Assembly: GCA_011049115.1 (NCBI GenBank)
Contig: DSCM01000117.1
Location: 1 to 40,898 of the forward strand
Direction: 5' to 3'
DNA: 40,898 bases
DNA from: Pseudomonadota bacterium
GTDB taxonomy: Bacteria > Desulfobacterota > Anaeroferrophillalia > Anaeroferrophillales > Tharpellaceae
This document shows positions 25,151-35,422 of the stretch, in pieces. Each line of letters starts with the position of its first letter. The stretch's first letter is position 1. Under the pieces are notes generated by a model. It was not told the origin of the DNA, did no database searches, and worked only from the letters and a program-made list of their open reading frames with translations. Both the position numbers and the translations under genes were made by a program.

Positions 25151-26290
25151 ATGCAAAAACAATATCTTCTGGCACCGGGACCGACCCCGGTGCCGCCCAG
25201 GGTTTTACAGGCCATGTCTTTGCCCATAATTCATCATCGGGCCCCGGTTTTCAAGGAAATCTTTGAAGAGGTCAGAGCAGGCCTGAAACATCTTTTTCAA
25301 ACGAAAGAGGAGGTCCTGGTTCTGGCTTCTTCCGGTACCGGGGCCATGGAAGGCGCGATTGTCAATCTGTTTTCTCCCGGAGATAAGGTGATCGCCGTGC
25401 GCGCCGGTAAATTTGGCGAGCGCTGGTCTGAGCTTGGTAAAACCTACGGCCTGCAAGTCATAGATCTTGATGTGGAGTGGGGCCAGGCCCTGCAGGTCAG
25501 GGTGCTCGCTGATCTGCTGGCAAGGGAAGTTGACGTCAAAGCCGTGCTTCTGCAGGCCAGTGAAACCTCGACCGGGGTTATGCACCCGGTCAAGGAAGTC
25601 GCCGATCTGCTGCGTGAACGGGAGGACACCCTGTTGGTCGTGGACGCGATTACCGGCTTGGGAGTTTTCCCTCTGCCGATGGATGAGTGGGGTCTGGATG
25701 TGGTCGTTACCGGTTCCCAGAAAGCCCTGATGCTGCCTCCGGGATTGGCTTTTGCCGCGCTCAGCGCCAAAGCCTGGAAATTTAATCAACGTTCGACCCT
25801 GCCCCGCTATTATTTCGATTTTGCCAAGGAGCTTAAGAATTCCGTTAAAGGGCAGAACGCCTACACTCCGGCGGTTTCATTGATTGTCGGTCTGCGGGAA
25901 GTTCTGGTGATGATTAAGGAAGAGGGCTTGGACCAGGTGTTTAAGCGTCATGCCCGCCTTGCGGAAGCAACCCGGGCCGGCGTGATGGCTTTGGGGCTTG
26001 AACTTTTTGCCCCGTCGGCGCCATCCAACGCCGTTACTGCGGTTTGTGCTCCGCATGGGATTGATGGCCAGGATGTGGTTAAGGTGCTGCGCGCCAATGG
26101 CGTGACCATCGCTGGGGGGCAAGATCATGCTAAGGGCAAAATCTTTCGCCTGGCTCATCTGGGCTATGCGGCGGATTTTGATGTGCTGATCGGTCTGGCG
26201 GCTCTTGAGATGGCGCTGGTTTCCTTAGGTTACGATCTGGCCGGTCGCAGTGCCGTCCGCGCGGCCCAGGAAGTCTTGCAGAAGAAATAG
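25151..26290 (+). CDS. Class V aminotransferase, probable phosphoserine aminotransferase role
   Basis: A PLP enzyme of 379 residues of the alanine-glyoxylate/serine-pyruvate aminotransferase group. It starts LLAPGPTPVPPRVLQAM, with SSGTGAMEGAIVNLF, the aspartate in LLVVDAITGLG and the PLP lysine K191 in TGSQKALMLPPGL. AGGAG precedes the ATG. It lies 113 bases before serA under one predicted promoter, so a role in serine synthesis (3-phosphohydroxypyruvate to phosphoserine) is inferred in place of a standard SerC. An enzyme of the same group in Methanocaldococcus is reported, from memory, to do this. Serine-glyoxylate or alanine-glyoxylate exchange remains possible. Confidence 0.88.
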   Translation: MQKQYLLAPGPTPVPPRVLQAMSLPIIHHRAPVFKEIFEEVRAGLKHLFQTKEEVLVLASSGTGAMEGAIVNLFSPGDKVIAVRAGKFGERWSELGKTYGLQVIDLDVEWGQALQVRVLADLLAREVDVKAVLLQASETSTGVMHPVKEVADLLREREDTLLVVDAITGLGVFPLPMDEWGLDVVVTGSQKALMLPPGLAFAALSAKAWKFNQRSTLPRYYFDFAKELKNSVKGQNAYTPAVSLIVGLREVLVMIKEEGLDQVFKRHARLAEATRAGVMALGLELFAPSAPSNAVTAVCAPHGIDGQDVVKVLRANGVTIAGGQDHAKGKIFRLAHLGYAADFDVLIGLAALEMALVSLGYDLAGRSAVRAAQEVLQKK

Positions 26291-26403
26291 TTTTTATTTT
26301 GATGTAATGGCTAATTGGTGCGGCGGGTTAAAGGTGGCGAGCAGATTCAAGTTCGCCTTGGGCGGCAGCCGCATTCCTTAATGAATGGTTACAGGGGTCT
26401 GAA

Positions 26404-28005
26404 TTGAGTAAATATAAAGTCTTAGTCAGTGATAAGATGTCGGCTAAAGCAATCGAGGTGTTTGCCGCATTCGAAGATATTAAAGTTGATGTCAGAGTCG
26501 GGATGAAGCCCGAGGAGTTGCTTGCCGTGATCGGCGGCTATGATGGATTGGCCATCCGGAGTGCAACCAAGGTGACGGCCGAGGTGCTCGCTCGTGCCGA
26601 CCGTCTTAAGGTTGTTGGCCGGGCCGGAATCGGGGTCGATAATGTCGATGTCGAAGCGGCCACGGTTAGGGGTATTGTGGTTATGAACACTCCTAAAGGC
26701 AACACCATAACCACGGCTGAACATACGATTTCAATGATGTTGGCCTTAAGTCGCAATATTCCGCAGGCGACCTTTTCGATGAAGTCCGGGAACTGGGAAA
26801 AAAACCGTTTTATGGGCAAGGAGCTTTTCAATAAGGTGCTGGGCGTGGTTGGGCTTGGCAATATCGGTTCCATTGTCGCGGACCGGGCGCAGGGACTGAA
26901 AATGAAGGTCATCGCTTTTGATCCGTTTATTTCGGAAGAAAAAGCGGCTAACCTGGATATCGAACTGGTTTCCCTGGAGGATCTTTTCCGGCGGGCTGAT
27001 TATATCTCGGTCCACACCCCGATGACCAAGGATACCCGGCACATGATCAACCGGGAAAGCTTCGCCCTGATGAAGGACAGTGTCAGAATCATCAACTGTG
27101 CCCGGGGCGGCATCATTAAAGAAGATGATCTTTACGAGGCTCTGCGCGATGGTCGGGTCGGGGGCGCGGCCTTCGATGTTTTTGAAGAGGAGCCTCCGGC
27201 GGCTGATCATCCGCTGTTTAGTCTGGAAAATTTTATCTGCACGCCTCATCTGGGAGCTTCCACAGATGAAGCCCAGGTTAACGTCGCGGTCGCCGTGGCC
27301 GAACAGATTGCCGAATACCTTTGTCAGGGGACTATTGTCAATGCCCTGAATGTCCCCAGTGTCAGCGCCGAAGTTCTGAAGGTTACCGGCCCTTATCTTA
27401 ATCTGGCGGAAAAAATGGGTCGTTTTCATACTCAGCTCTGCAGTGGCGACAAGTGCGGCTTGAGTGAAGTACGGATCGAATATAAAGGCAAGGTCACCGA
27501 ACATGACACGCAACCGATTACCACGGCCCTGCTCAAGGGTTTACTGACCCCGATGGTCGGAGATCTGGTTAATTTTGTCAACGCTCCTTCTCTGGCCCGG
27601 GAGCGGGGGATTACGCTGGTCGAGGTCAAGACCGAAGAGGCCGGTAACTTTTCGAGTATGATTTCTTTGATCGGGCAGAATAATGGCAATCAGCATCTGA
27701 TTTCCGGAGCGCTTTTCGGCAAAACCGAGCCTCGGATTGTCAAGGTCGATCAGTTTGAACTTGAAGCGATTCCTGAAGGCCATCTGTTGGTTATCTACGC
27801 TTATGACAAGCCCGGCGTGATCGGTGCGATTGGTTCTTATCTGGGTGAGAACGGCATCAATATCGGCCGCATGCAATTTGGTCGTGAATGTGTCGGAGGA
27901 ATGTCATTGTCGATGGTTCAGATTGATGGGCCCATTGCAGACGCGGTGGTCAGCGGTTTGGCAATGTTGCCCAATATTGTTTCGGTAAGGGAAATTTATC
28001 TCTAA
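26404..28005 (+). CDS. serA: D-3-phosphoglycerate dehydrogenase
   Basis: A protein of 533 residues, the long type I form. The first step of serine synthesis is oxidation of 3-phosphoglycerate with NAD+. The Rossmann motif is GVVGLGNIGS, the catalytic histidine is in CTPHLGAST, and RAGIGVDNVDVEAA and INCARGGII are also family blocks. An allosteric substrate-binding domain follows, with a C-terminal ACT domain (EGHLLVIYAYDKPGVIGAIGS) that in this family senses serine. The start is TTG at 26404 with AGGGG seven bases upstream; the protein begins directly at the family N-terminus (SKYKVLVSDKMS). It forms a pair with the upstream aminotransferase. Confidence 0.97.
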   Translation: MSKYKVLVSDKMSAKAIEVFAAFEDIKVDVRVGMKPEELLAVIGGYDGLAIRSATKVTAEVLARADRLKVVGRAGIGVDNVDVEAATVRGIVVMNTPKGNTITTAEHTISMMLALSRNIPQATFSMKSGNWEKNRFMGKELFNKVLGVVGLGNIGSIVADRAQGLKMKVIAFDPFISEEKAANLDIELVSLEDLFRRADYISVHTPMTKDTRHMINRESFALMKDSVRIINCARGGIIKEDDLYEALRDGRVGGAAFDVFEEEPPAADHPLFSLENFICTPHLGASTDEAQVNVAVAVAEQIAEYLCQGTIVNALNVPSVSAEVLKVTGPYLNLAEKMGRFHTQLCSGDKCGLSEVRIEYKGKVTEHDTQPITTALLKGLLTPMVGDLVNFVNAPSLARERGITLVEVKTEEAGNFSSMISLIGQNNGNQHLISGALFGKTEPRIVKVDQFELEAIPEGHLLVIYAYDKPGVIGAIGSYLGENGINIGRMQFGRECVGGMSLSMVQIDGPIADAVVSGLAMLPNIVSVREIYL

Positions 28006-28097
28006 ATTCAAGGTACGATAGTCTCGGAAGAAAAGCGGCATCCGAAGGCAGCACAGTTCTTGATAATTATGGTGATGGGTTTTTACCTACCTTGTAA

Positions 28098-29453
<1,356 letters not shown>

Positions 29454-29470
29454 AAACTGTCAGTCGGACC

Positions 29471-29502
29471 AACCGGGTTTAAAAAAAACCGGTTTTTTAT
29501 TT
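29471..29502 (+). terminator. Intrinsic terminator after purA
   Basis: AACCGG-g-TTT pairs with AAA-CCGGTT across an A-rich loop, followed by TTTTTTATTT. The stem has one bulged G. It ends a few bases before the moaA start, so moaA needs its own promoter or read-through. Confidence 0.75.
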
Positions 29503-29510
29503 AGGCTTTG

Positions 29511-30506
29511 ATGATGTTTAAGCGAGCGTTGGAAGACGGGCATAATCGCCGGGTCAGCTATGTTCGGATCTCGGTTACTGATCGCTGCAATCTGCGCTGT
29601 CGCTATTGTACAGCTCCGGCTTTTTTCGATCGTCAACCTCTGGAGATTCTCAGTTATGAAGAGATCGTCAAGGTCGCTGAAGTCCTGGTTGGCATGGGAA
29701 TCGACAAGATCAGGCTGACCGGAGGAGAGCCGCTGGTGCGCCGTCATCTTGATAAGCTGATTGCCCGGCTGGCCGGAATCTACGGCATCAACGATATCAG
29801 CCTGACCACCAACGGCGTACTTCTCGGGAAACTGGCGCGACCGCTCTGGCAGTCAGGCCTGCGACGGGTTAATATCAGTCTTGACAGCTTGCGGCGGCAG
29901 CGCTTCCTGGAGATCACCGGGCGGGATTATTTTAATCAGGTGCGAGGCGGCATCGAGGCTGCACTGGAGGTCGGATTTTCTCCCGTCAAAATCAATGTCG
30001 TGGTCATGCGCGGGGTTAATGATGATGAACTTGCGGATTTTGCCGAATTAACCATGCATCGGCCTTTGCAGGTCAGGTTCATCGAATATATGCCGATCGG
30101 GTCATCTTCCGAATGGCGGGAAAACAAGGTGGTGACGGGAGCCCGAATTCTCGAGCGGATCAGCCGGGATTATGGTCCTCCGGAAGAAGTGCCGGCTGAA
30201 TTGGGTGGGCCGGCCCGGCTTTATCGCCTCTCCGGGAGTCAGGGGCGAATTGGGGTGATTACCCCGCTGAGTAATCATTTTTGTGCTGCCTGTAACCGCA
30301 TTCGAATCACGGCTGATGGCCGCCTGCGACCCTGTCTGCTTTCCGACAATGAATATGATTTGAAAAAGGTTCTGCGCTCGGGTGGGGATGAGGCGGCTAT
30401 TGCCGCTCTTTTTCGCCAAGCGGTGGCGTCTAAATTGGCGGAACATGCCCTGGCCTGTAATGCCGAGCGCAAATGTACTCGACTGATGTCGACAATCGGT
30501 GGCTGA
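29511..30506 (+). CDS. moaA: GTP 3',8-cyclase (molybdenum cofactor synthesis)
   Basis: A radical SAM enzyme of about 331 residues that makes the first molybdopterin intermediate from GTP. The N-terminal cluster is C-x3-C-x2-C in [13 protein letters not shown]. The glycine motif is [13 protein letters not shown]. The second cluster is C-x2-C-x13-C in [20 protein letters not shown]. The conserved C-terminal Gly-Gly is present (STIGG), needed in this family for catalysis. The start could be 29511 or 29514; AGG lies six bases before. The stop overlaps the moaC start (TGATG). Confidence 0.96.
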   Translation: MMFKRALEDGHNRRVSYVRISVTDRCNLRCRYCTAPAFFDRQPLEILSYEEIVKVAEVLVGMGIDKIRLTGGEPLVRRHLDKLIARLAGIYGINDISLTTNGVLLGKLARPLWQSGLRRVNISLDSLRRQRFLEITGRDYFNQVRGGIEAALEVGFSPVKINVVVMRGVNDDELADFAELTMHRPLQVRFIEYMPIGSSSEWRENKVVTGARILERISRDYGPPEEVPAELGGPARLYRLSGSQGRIGVITPLSNHFCAACNRIRITADGRLRPCLLSDNEYDLKKVLRSGGDEAAIAALFRQAVASKLAEHALACNAERKCTRLMSTIGG

Positions 30507-31291
30507 TGATGTCGGGCTTGAGTCATCTTGATATTCGCGGCCAGGCCGCCATGGTCGATGTCGGTGGTAAGGCGGAAACCCGGCGTTACGCTCGGGCCTG
30601 GGGCATGATTCGGATGGACCCCGCCACCTTGCAGCTGGTGACTTCGCAAAAGCTGGCGAAGGGAGATGTCTTCGCGGCGGCACGTTTGGCGGGGGTCATG
30701 GCGGCCAAGCGTACCGGAGACTTGATTCCGCTCTGCCATCCTTTGCCTTTGACCTGGGTGTCACTGGAGCTCTTTCCCCTGGTCTCGCAATCGGCCGTGG
30801 TGATAATTGCTGAGGCTTCCTTAGTCGGTCGCACTGGAATCGAGATGGAGGCGCTGATGGCGGTCACCGTTGCGGGCCTGACGCTTTACGATATGTGTAA
30901 AGCGGTCGATAAGTCAATGATTCTGGAGCAGGTTTCCCTGCTTGAAAAAAAGGGGGGCCGCAGCGGGCATTATTGGGCTCCGCAGGCCTGCCGACTTCGG
31001 GTTGGGATCGTGACCGAGCTTGAAATCGGAGACCGAGTCGAGTGGAAAATGGGAGACGGCCAGACCGTCTCATTTCATCACCGCCAAGCGGCCGGTTTGC
31101 TCCTGGCTGAATCAGATGCGAAAGGACTCGCCATGATTCAGTCAATTCGGGATGAAGAGGATAAGGTGGTTGTTATGGGTGGGGTTTTATTGCAGACTTT
31201 GCCTTGTCGTAGTCCGTCTTCTCAGGGGGGGTTTGCGGTTGTTAAACCTGGTATGATTGAAAATGAGGCGCTGCTGGCGGTGCTCGGTTAA
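30506..31291 (+). CDS. moaC: Cyclic pyranopterin monophosphate synthase MoaC with an extra C-terminal domain
   Basis: Residues 1 to about 160 are Moa[24 protein letters not shown], the [31 protein letters not shown] block, [27 protein letters not shown] and the C-terminal KKGGRSGHY. MoaC normally ends there. Here about 100 further residues follow, beginning [19 protein letters not shown] and ending NEALLAVLG. This part lacks the GGTG motif of a MogA/MoaB domain and is not recognised as a MOSC domain. Fusions of MoaC with MoaB are known, but this does not read as one. The ATG at 30506 shares one base with the moaA stop, so the pair is translationally coupled. Confidence 0.9.
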   Translation: MMSGLSHLDIRGQAAMVDVGGKAETRRYARAWGMIRMDPATLQLVTSQKLAKGDVFAAARLAGVMAAKRTGDLIPLCHPLPLTWVSLELFPLVSQSAVVIIAEASLVGRTGIEMEALMAVTVAGLTLYDMCKAVDKSMILEQVSLLEKKGGRSGHYWAPQACRLRVGIVTELEIGDRVEWKMGDGQTVSFHHRQAAGLLLAESDAKGLAMIQSIRDEEDKVVVMGGVLLQTLPCRSPSSQGGFAVVKPGMIENEALLAVLG

Positions 31292-31409
31292 AGTTTTTCC
31301 GGCGGGCTCGTCGACTGGTTGTAAACCTTTTCCAGGTGTAGGCAAGAAAACTTAATGGCCTTACGGCGAGAGGTAAACCGGGTGGTAATAGGTTAACGGG
31401 AGTTGCTGT

Positions 31410-31850
31410 ATGGGACGAAAAAAAGATGAAACCATTGAGATGCTTTTTTCCATGAAAAATAAGATGGATCGTTTCTTTTCTGCCTCTGATAATGAATTTA
31501 ACCTGGACCCGCATTCCGGCAGCCAATGGTCTCCCTCCATGGATCTCTTTGATTCGGGGGATGAATATCTGATGATAGTTGAAGTTCCGGGAGTGGAAAA
31601 AGATCAGCTTGAGCTATCTGTCTGCGCGGATAAGGTGGTGATCAAGGGTTGGCGCGAGGATAGTGCCGCCTTTACCAGGGCGGAGGTTCTTTGTTTGGAA
31701 CGAGTCAGAGGGCGCTTTGAAAGAGTAATCCTGCTCTCCGATGCGGTTGATGCGGAGGGGGTTAAGGCCAGTCTGAAAAATGGAGTGTTGACGGTTCGCC
31801 TGCCCAAAAAAATTGCTGAAATCGGCAAGAAAAGCATCAGTATTGAGTGA
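31410..31850 (+). CDS. Small heat-shock protein, Hsp20 family
   Basis: A chaperone of 146 residues with an alpha-crystallin domain: PSMDLFDSGDEYLMIVEVPGVEKDQLELSV at its start and the conserved A-x-x-x-n-G-V-L end, ASLKNGVLTVRLPK. A short N-terminal arm precedes it and only a few residues (the KKSISIE end) follow. It would bind unfolding proteins in the cytosol. GGGAG lies eight bases before the ATG. No CIRCE or other heat-shock element was recognised in the 118-base gap before it. Confidence 0.88.
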   Translation: MGRKKDETIEMLFSMKNKMDRFFSASDNEFNLDPHSGSQWSPSMDLFDSGDEYLMIVEVPGVEKDQLELSVCADKVVIKGWREDSAAFTRAEVLCLERVRGRFERVILLSDAVDAEGVKASLKNGVLTVRLPKKIAEIGKKSISIE

Positions 31851-31854
31851 TTCT

Positions 31855-32760
31855 GTGAGTGGCGTCCCAGGTTTTTGCAGAGCCCTTTTAACCCCGGCCA
31901 AGATCAATCTCGGACTTAAAATTGTCAGACGGCGGTCGGACGGCTATCATGATATCTATAGTGTCATGGAGCCGATTTCCCTGGCCGATACATTGTATTG
32001 TGAGTTCACGCCGGCGCCTGACCAGGCTTTTTCCATTGACTGTCCTCAGTTGGCTGCGTTGGCCGGGGAAGATAATCTGGTTCTTAAAGCAGCCCGCCGG
32101 ATGGTGGAAATTGCTGATCGCCGGGGCTGCCGGAAAACCGGTAGCTGGAATTTTTTTCTTGATAAAAAAATTCCTACTGGAGCCGGGTTGGGCGGGGGGA
32201 GCAGCAACGCCGCCGCTGTGATCAGTTTGCTCGATAACTTTCTTGAACTCAACCTGCAAGAGTCGGAGATTGTCGCTACCGCCGCCGCGGTTGGTGCCGA
32301 TGTGCCTTTTTTCCTCAATCCGGGGCTGGTTCTGGTCACCGGGACCGGTGACCATCTGACGCGCCTAGGGCCACCGCGGCCCCGTTATTATCTGCTCGTG
32401 AAACCTCCGTTCTCCGTTGATACGGCCTGGGCTTATTCGGCTTTGCATCTGGGTTGCGAGACGAGGATGATAAGTTATGATGTCGGGCAATTCCAGCAGG
32501 GCGCGACGACGTACGGGTATGAACTGGAGAATGATTTTGAGCTGGTTGTGTCGCGTCGTTACCCCATGCTTGCAGAGATAAGGCAAAGAATGACTGCATG
32601 CTCGGGTTGTCTCGGAGCGCGAATGAGTGGCAGCGGTTCGGTGATTTACGCGGTTTATGCCGACCTTGAAAACGCTCTCCGGGCGGAAAGACAGATGCAG
32701 CATAGTCTGCGGGGGCAGGGTTGCTGTTTTTACGTGGCCAGGAACTTAGTCGGGACTTGA
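31855..32760 (+). CDS. ispE: 4-diphosphocytidyl-2-C-methyl-D-erythritol kinase
   Basis: A GHMP kinase of about 301 residues from the MEP isoprenoid pathway. It starts ALLTPAKINLGLKIVRRRSDGYHDIYSVME, with the conserved lysine and RxDGYH motif. The ATP loop is PTGAGLGGGSSNAAAV. The third GHMP motif is GARMSGSGSVIYAVY. The GTG at 31855 is used, because the ORF before it lies inside the Hsp20 gene. The order ispE-tRNA-Gln-prs-rplY-pth is well known in Deltaproteobacteria. Confidence 0.95.
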   Translation: MSGVPGFCRALLTPAKINLGLKIVRRRSDGYHDIYSVMEPISLADTLYCEFTPAPDQAFSIDCPQLAALAGEDNLVLKAARRMVEIADRRGCRKTGSWNFFLDKKIPTGAGLGGGSSNAAAVISLLDNFLELNLQESEIVATAAAVGADVPFFLNPGLVLVTGTGDHLTRLGPPRPRYYLLVKPPFSVDTAWAYSALHLGCETRMISYDVGQFQQGATTYGYELENDFELVVSRRYPMLAEIRQRMTACSGCLGARMSGSGSVIYAVYADLENALRAERQMQHSLRGQGCCFYVARNLVGT

Positions 32761-32829
32761 AACCGGGTTGTGTTTTGTTTCTTGTTCGGGGTTTTATGAA
32801 AATAAAACAACCCAGATATCATAACATAC

Positions 32830-32856
32830 TTGACTTGTCTTACCTTTTTCTATATT
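32830..32856 (+). promoter_or_regulatory. Predicted promoter for tRNA-Gln and prs
   Basis: TTGACT, 15 bases, then TATATT, in an AT-rich stretch. The spacer is shorter than ideal. The initiation region AGGGGCGGG follows. It would drive tRNA-Gln and probably prs, 70 bases further on. Confidence 0.5.
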
Positions 32857-32886
32857 AGGGGCGGGTCTTCGATTAAGGCTTAATAA

Positions 32887-32961
32887 AGGGGCGTCGTCAA
32901 GCGGTAAGACACAGGCCTTTGGAGCCTGCATTCGTAGGTTCGAATCCTACCGCCCCTGCCA
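32887..32961 (+). tRNA. tRNA-Gln (anticodon TTG)
   Basis: The cloverleaf is clear. Acceptor AGGGGCG/CGCCCCT, D stem GTC/GAC, anticodon stem CAGGC/GCCTG with loop CTTTGGA, and T arm GTAGG-TTCGAAT-CCTAC. The discriminator is G and CCA is encoded. The loop gives anticodon TTG, read as Gln (CAA/CAG). Confidence 0.97.
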
Positions 32962-33031
32962 CCGGCAGTAGAGGCTTATCCCACTTTAGAAATTAGACAA
33001 TATACCAAAAAGGATCCGGTCAAATTAATTC

Positions 33032-33970
33032 ATGGAGAGACTGAAAATTTTCGGCGGCAACTCGAATCCGCTGCTTACCAATGCCTTGTGCCGTGACCTC
33101 TGTGAACCGCTCAGTAAAGGGGTGGTGAAACGTTTCAGTGACGGCGAGATTATGGTGGAGTTGCATGAAAGCATGCGGGGGATGCATGTTTTTGTGGTTC
33201 AGTCTACCTCTGCGCCGGTAAATGCAAACCTGATGGAGCTGCTGATAATCATTGATGCCTTGAAACGGGCTTCCGCGGCGGAAATAACCGCAGTTATTCC
33301 CTATTATGGTTATGCTCGTCAGGATCGCAAGGTGGCGCCGCGCGCCCCCATCTCCGCCAAACTGGTAGCTGACCTGCTGACGGTTGCCGGCGCGCAAAGG
33401 GTTCTGACTGTCGACTTACACGCCGGCCAGATTCAGGGTTTTTTTGATATCCCGGTAGACCATCTCTATGCTTCTCCAGTGCTTTACTCTTATGTGCAGA
33501 ATCATATCAAAGGTGATCTGGTGGTTGTTTCCCCAGATGCCGGAGGGGTTGAAAGAGCTCGTTCCTTTGCCAAGAAGCTCAAGGTTTCGCTGGCGATTAT
33601 CGATAAACGCAGAAGCGGTCCCAATGTCATGGAAGTGATGAATGTCATCGGGGAAATTGAAGGGAAAACCGCGATTCTGCTGGATGATATGATTGATACG
33701 GCAGGAACCCTGACCCAGGCGGCCGACACCTTGGTTGAAAAAGGAGCGACCGCCGTATACGGGCTGGCCACGCATGGAGTGCTTTCCGGTCCGGCATTGG
33801 AAAGAATTGAAAGATCAAAAATTGAAAAGGTTGTTATAACCGATACGATTGCGCCGAATGATCGAACCCAGGCCTGCGCCAAGATCGAGGTTCTTTCGGT
33901 TTCGTCCTTGCTGGCTGATGCCATTAAGAGAATCTATTTCGGTGATTCGGTCAGCGCCCTTTTCGGTTGA
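33032..33970 (+). CDS. prs: Ribose-phosphate pyrophosphokinase
   Basis: A protein of 312 residues that makes PRPP from ribose 5-phosphate and ATP. Family motifs: FGGNSNPLLTNALCRDL and GEIMVELHESMRGMHVFVVQST, then IPYYGYARQDRK with the catalytic loop, the PP-binding DLHAGQIQGFFDIPVDHLYA, and the PRPP site ILLDDMIDTAGTL. The full family length supports the ATG at 33032. Its position after tRNA-Gln and before rplY is typical. Confidence 0.97.
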   Translation: MERLKIFGGNSNPLLTNALCRDLCEPLSKGVVKRFSDGEIMVELHESMRGMHVFVVQSTSAPVNANLMELLIIIDALKRASAAEITAVIPYYGYARQDRKVAPRAPISAKLVADLLTVAGAQRVLTVDLHAGQIQGFFDIPVDHLYASPVLYSYVQNHIKGDLVVVSPDAGGVERARSFAKKLKVSLAIIDKRRSGPNVMEVMNVIGEIEGKTAILLDDMIDTAGTLTQAADTLVEKGATAVYGLATHGVLSGPALERIERSKIEKVVITDTIAPNDRTQACAKIEVLSVSSLLADAIKRIYFGDSVSALFG

Positions 33971-34116
33971 AAAAGAAATCCGCCCGTTTTGTTGAAGCGG
34001 GAGACCGGTCTTCTGGAAAACGTGGCTTATTGTGTTTAAAAATATGATTTAACTGACTTTTTTTCGCTGGCGCTGAGGTCGAGTCGGTTTGTTCAAGGGA
34101 GGTTTTGAAGGAACAT

Positions 34117-34710
34117 ATGGCTATTTCCGAATTAGTGGTAGAAAGTAGAACGGAGAGCGGCAAGGGGTATGCTGCCAGATTACGTAAAACCGGAAAAATT
34201 CCTGCCGTGAGATATGGAAAACAGTGTCCGGTCAGTTTTTTTGCGGTCGACCGCTCCGCGATGGAGCGTCTTCTCAGCGAGGGCGGCGGCAGTTCATTGG
34301 TCGCCCTGAATGTAGATGGCAAAGGCCAGAATGATGAGTTTCTGTCAATTGTTAAGGAGGTGCAGCGAGACCCGGTCAGTGGCCGTCTGATTCATGCCGA
34401 TTTCTACGGGGTTCGTTACGGGGTGCCGATCTTGGTCGAAGTTCCCGTGGTTTTTGAAGGTAAGGCGAGGGGAGTGGCGGAAGGCGGTCTGCTTCAGCCG
34501 GTGCGGAGAACCCTTGAGATCAGGTGCCTGCCTCGTAAAATTCCTGAGCATATTGTCGTTGATGTCACTTCTTTGGGCATCGGGGATGCGATTCACGTCA
34601 ATGACCTTCGGGTAGAGGACGTCGAATTTGTGGCGCCGGTCAATTTTACGATAGTTACGGTTCAGGGCGTCAGCGGCGATGTCGCAGTCGAGGGAGAATC
34701 GGAGGCGTAA
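34117..34710 (+). CDS. rplY: Ribosomal protein bL25, long Ctc form
   Basis: A 197-residue 50S protein with an N-terminal L25 domain that binds 5S rRNA and a C-terminal Ctc/TL5 beta domain (VPILVEVPVVFEGKARGV, then VEDVEFVAPVNFTIVTV). The ATG at 34117 has AAGGA five bases before it; a TTG at 34105 would add four residues. It is one of a short run of translation genes with pth 35 bases on. Confidence 0.93.
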   Translation: MAISELVVESRTESGKGYAARLRKTGKIPAVRYGKQCPVSFFAVDRSAMERLLSEGGGSSLVALNVDGKGQNDEFLSIVKEVQRDPVSGRLIHADFYGVRYGVPILVEVPVVFEGKARGVAEGGLLQPVRRTLEIRCLPRKIPEHIVVDVTSLGIGDAIHVNDLRVEDVEFVAPVNFTIVTVQGVSGDVAVEGESEA

Positions 34711-34745
34711 GCAACCTGGCGATTGTTTTATTTGTGAATTCCTAA

Positions 34746-35354
34746 ATGACTCTGAAACTGGATTCAGGGCATTACCTGATCATCGGCCTTGGTAATCCGG
34801 GGCCTGAGTATGTCGGAACTCGTCATAATATCGGCTTTCTGCAGCTTGATGCCCTGTTGGAAGCAAATAATATCGCGCATTCCTTTTGTTTTCTGGATGC
34901 GTACTGTACTGAGGTTTTTTTCTTAACGCTGGCTGATAAACCGGTCTGGTTGCTGAAGCCGCAAACCTTTATGAATCAGAGCGGTTTGGCGTTAAGGGCG
35001 GTGCTGAAAGACAATCCCGATCTTGATCTAGGTAAAGTCGTGGTCGTGCATGATGATCTCGATCTTCAGCTGGGACGGATTAAATTTAAGTCCGGAGGGG
35101 GTAGCGGCGGTCATAACGGTCTGAACTCAGTGCTGCACGAGATCGGAAGTGATCGTTTTCTGCGGCTGAGGCTGGGTATCGACAGTGGCCTGCGGAATCG
35201 GGATACGGTAGGGTTCGTACTTTCACCCTTTGCGGACAGCGAGAAGGGCCTGATGCGGGAGGTTTTGCGAAGGGGCGGCGAGGCACTGCGGATTTTATTG
35301 CAAAATGGACCGGTTGTCGCCATGAATCAGACCAATTGTCGGATTAGCGTTTAG
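34746..35354 (+). CDS. pth: Peptidyl-tRNA hydrolase
   Basis: A 202-residue enzyme that frees peptides from peptidyl-tRNA dropped by the ribosome. It has the family start LIIGLGNPGPEYVGTRHNIGF with the catalytic histidine in RHNIG. Also LKPQTFMNQSG, then VHDDLDLQLGRIKFKSGGG and SGGHNGLNSV. It is co-directional with rplY and probably co-transcribed with it. Confidence 0.97.
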   Translation: MTLKLDSGHYLIIGLGNPGPEYVGTRHNIGFLQLDALLEANNIAHSFCFLDAYCTEVFFLTLADKPVWLLKPQTFMNQSGLALRAVLKDNPDLDLGKVVVVHDDLDLQLGRIKFKSGGGSGGHNGLNSVLHEIGSDRFLRLRLGIDSGLRNRDTVGFVLSPFADSEKGLMREVLRRGGEALRILLQNGPVVAMNQTNCRISV

Positions 35355-35422
35355 TCCGTTTTATTTTAATGATAGCAGTGCAGTAGTTTAACCAAAACCG
35401 TATCACAAAAAGGAGGGAATGT

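Noticed and set aside
31292-31409. Heat-shock operator in front of the Hsp20 gene
   Set aside because: No CIRCE-like inverted repeat is visible in the short gap.
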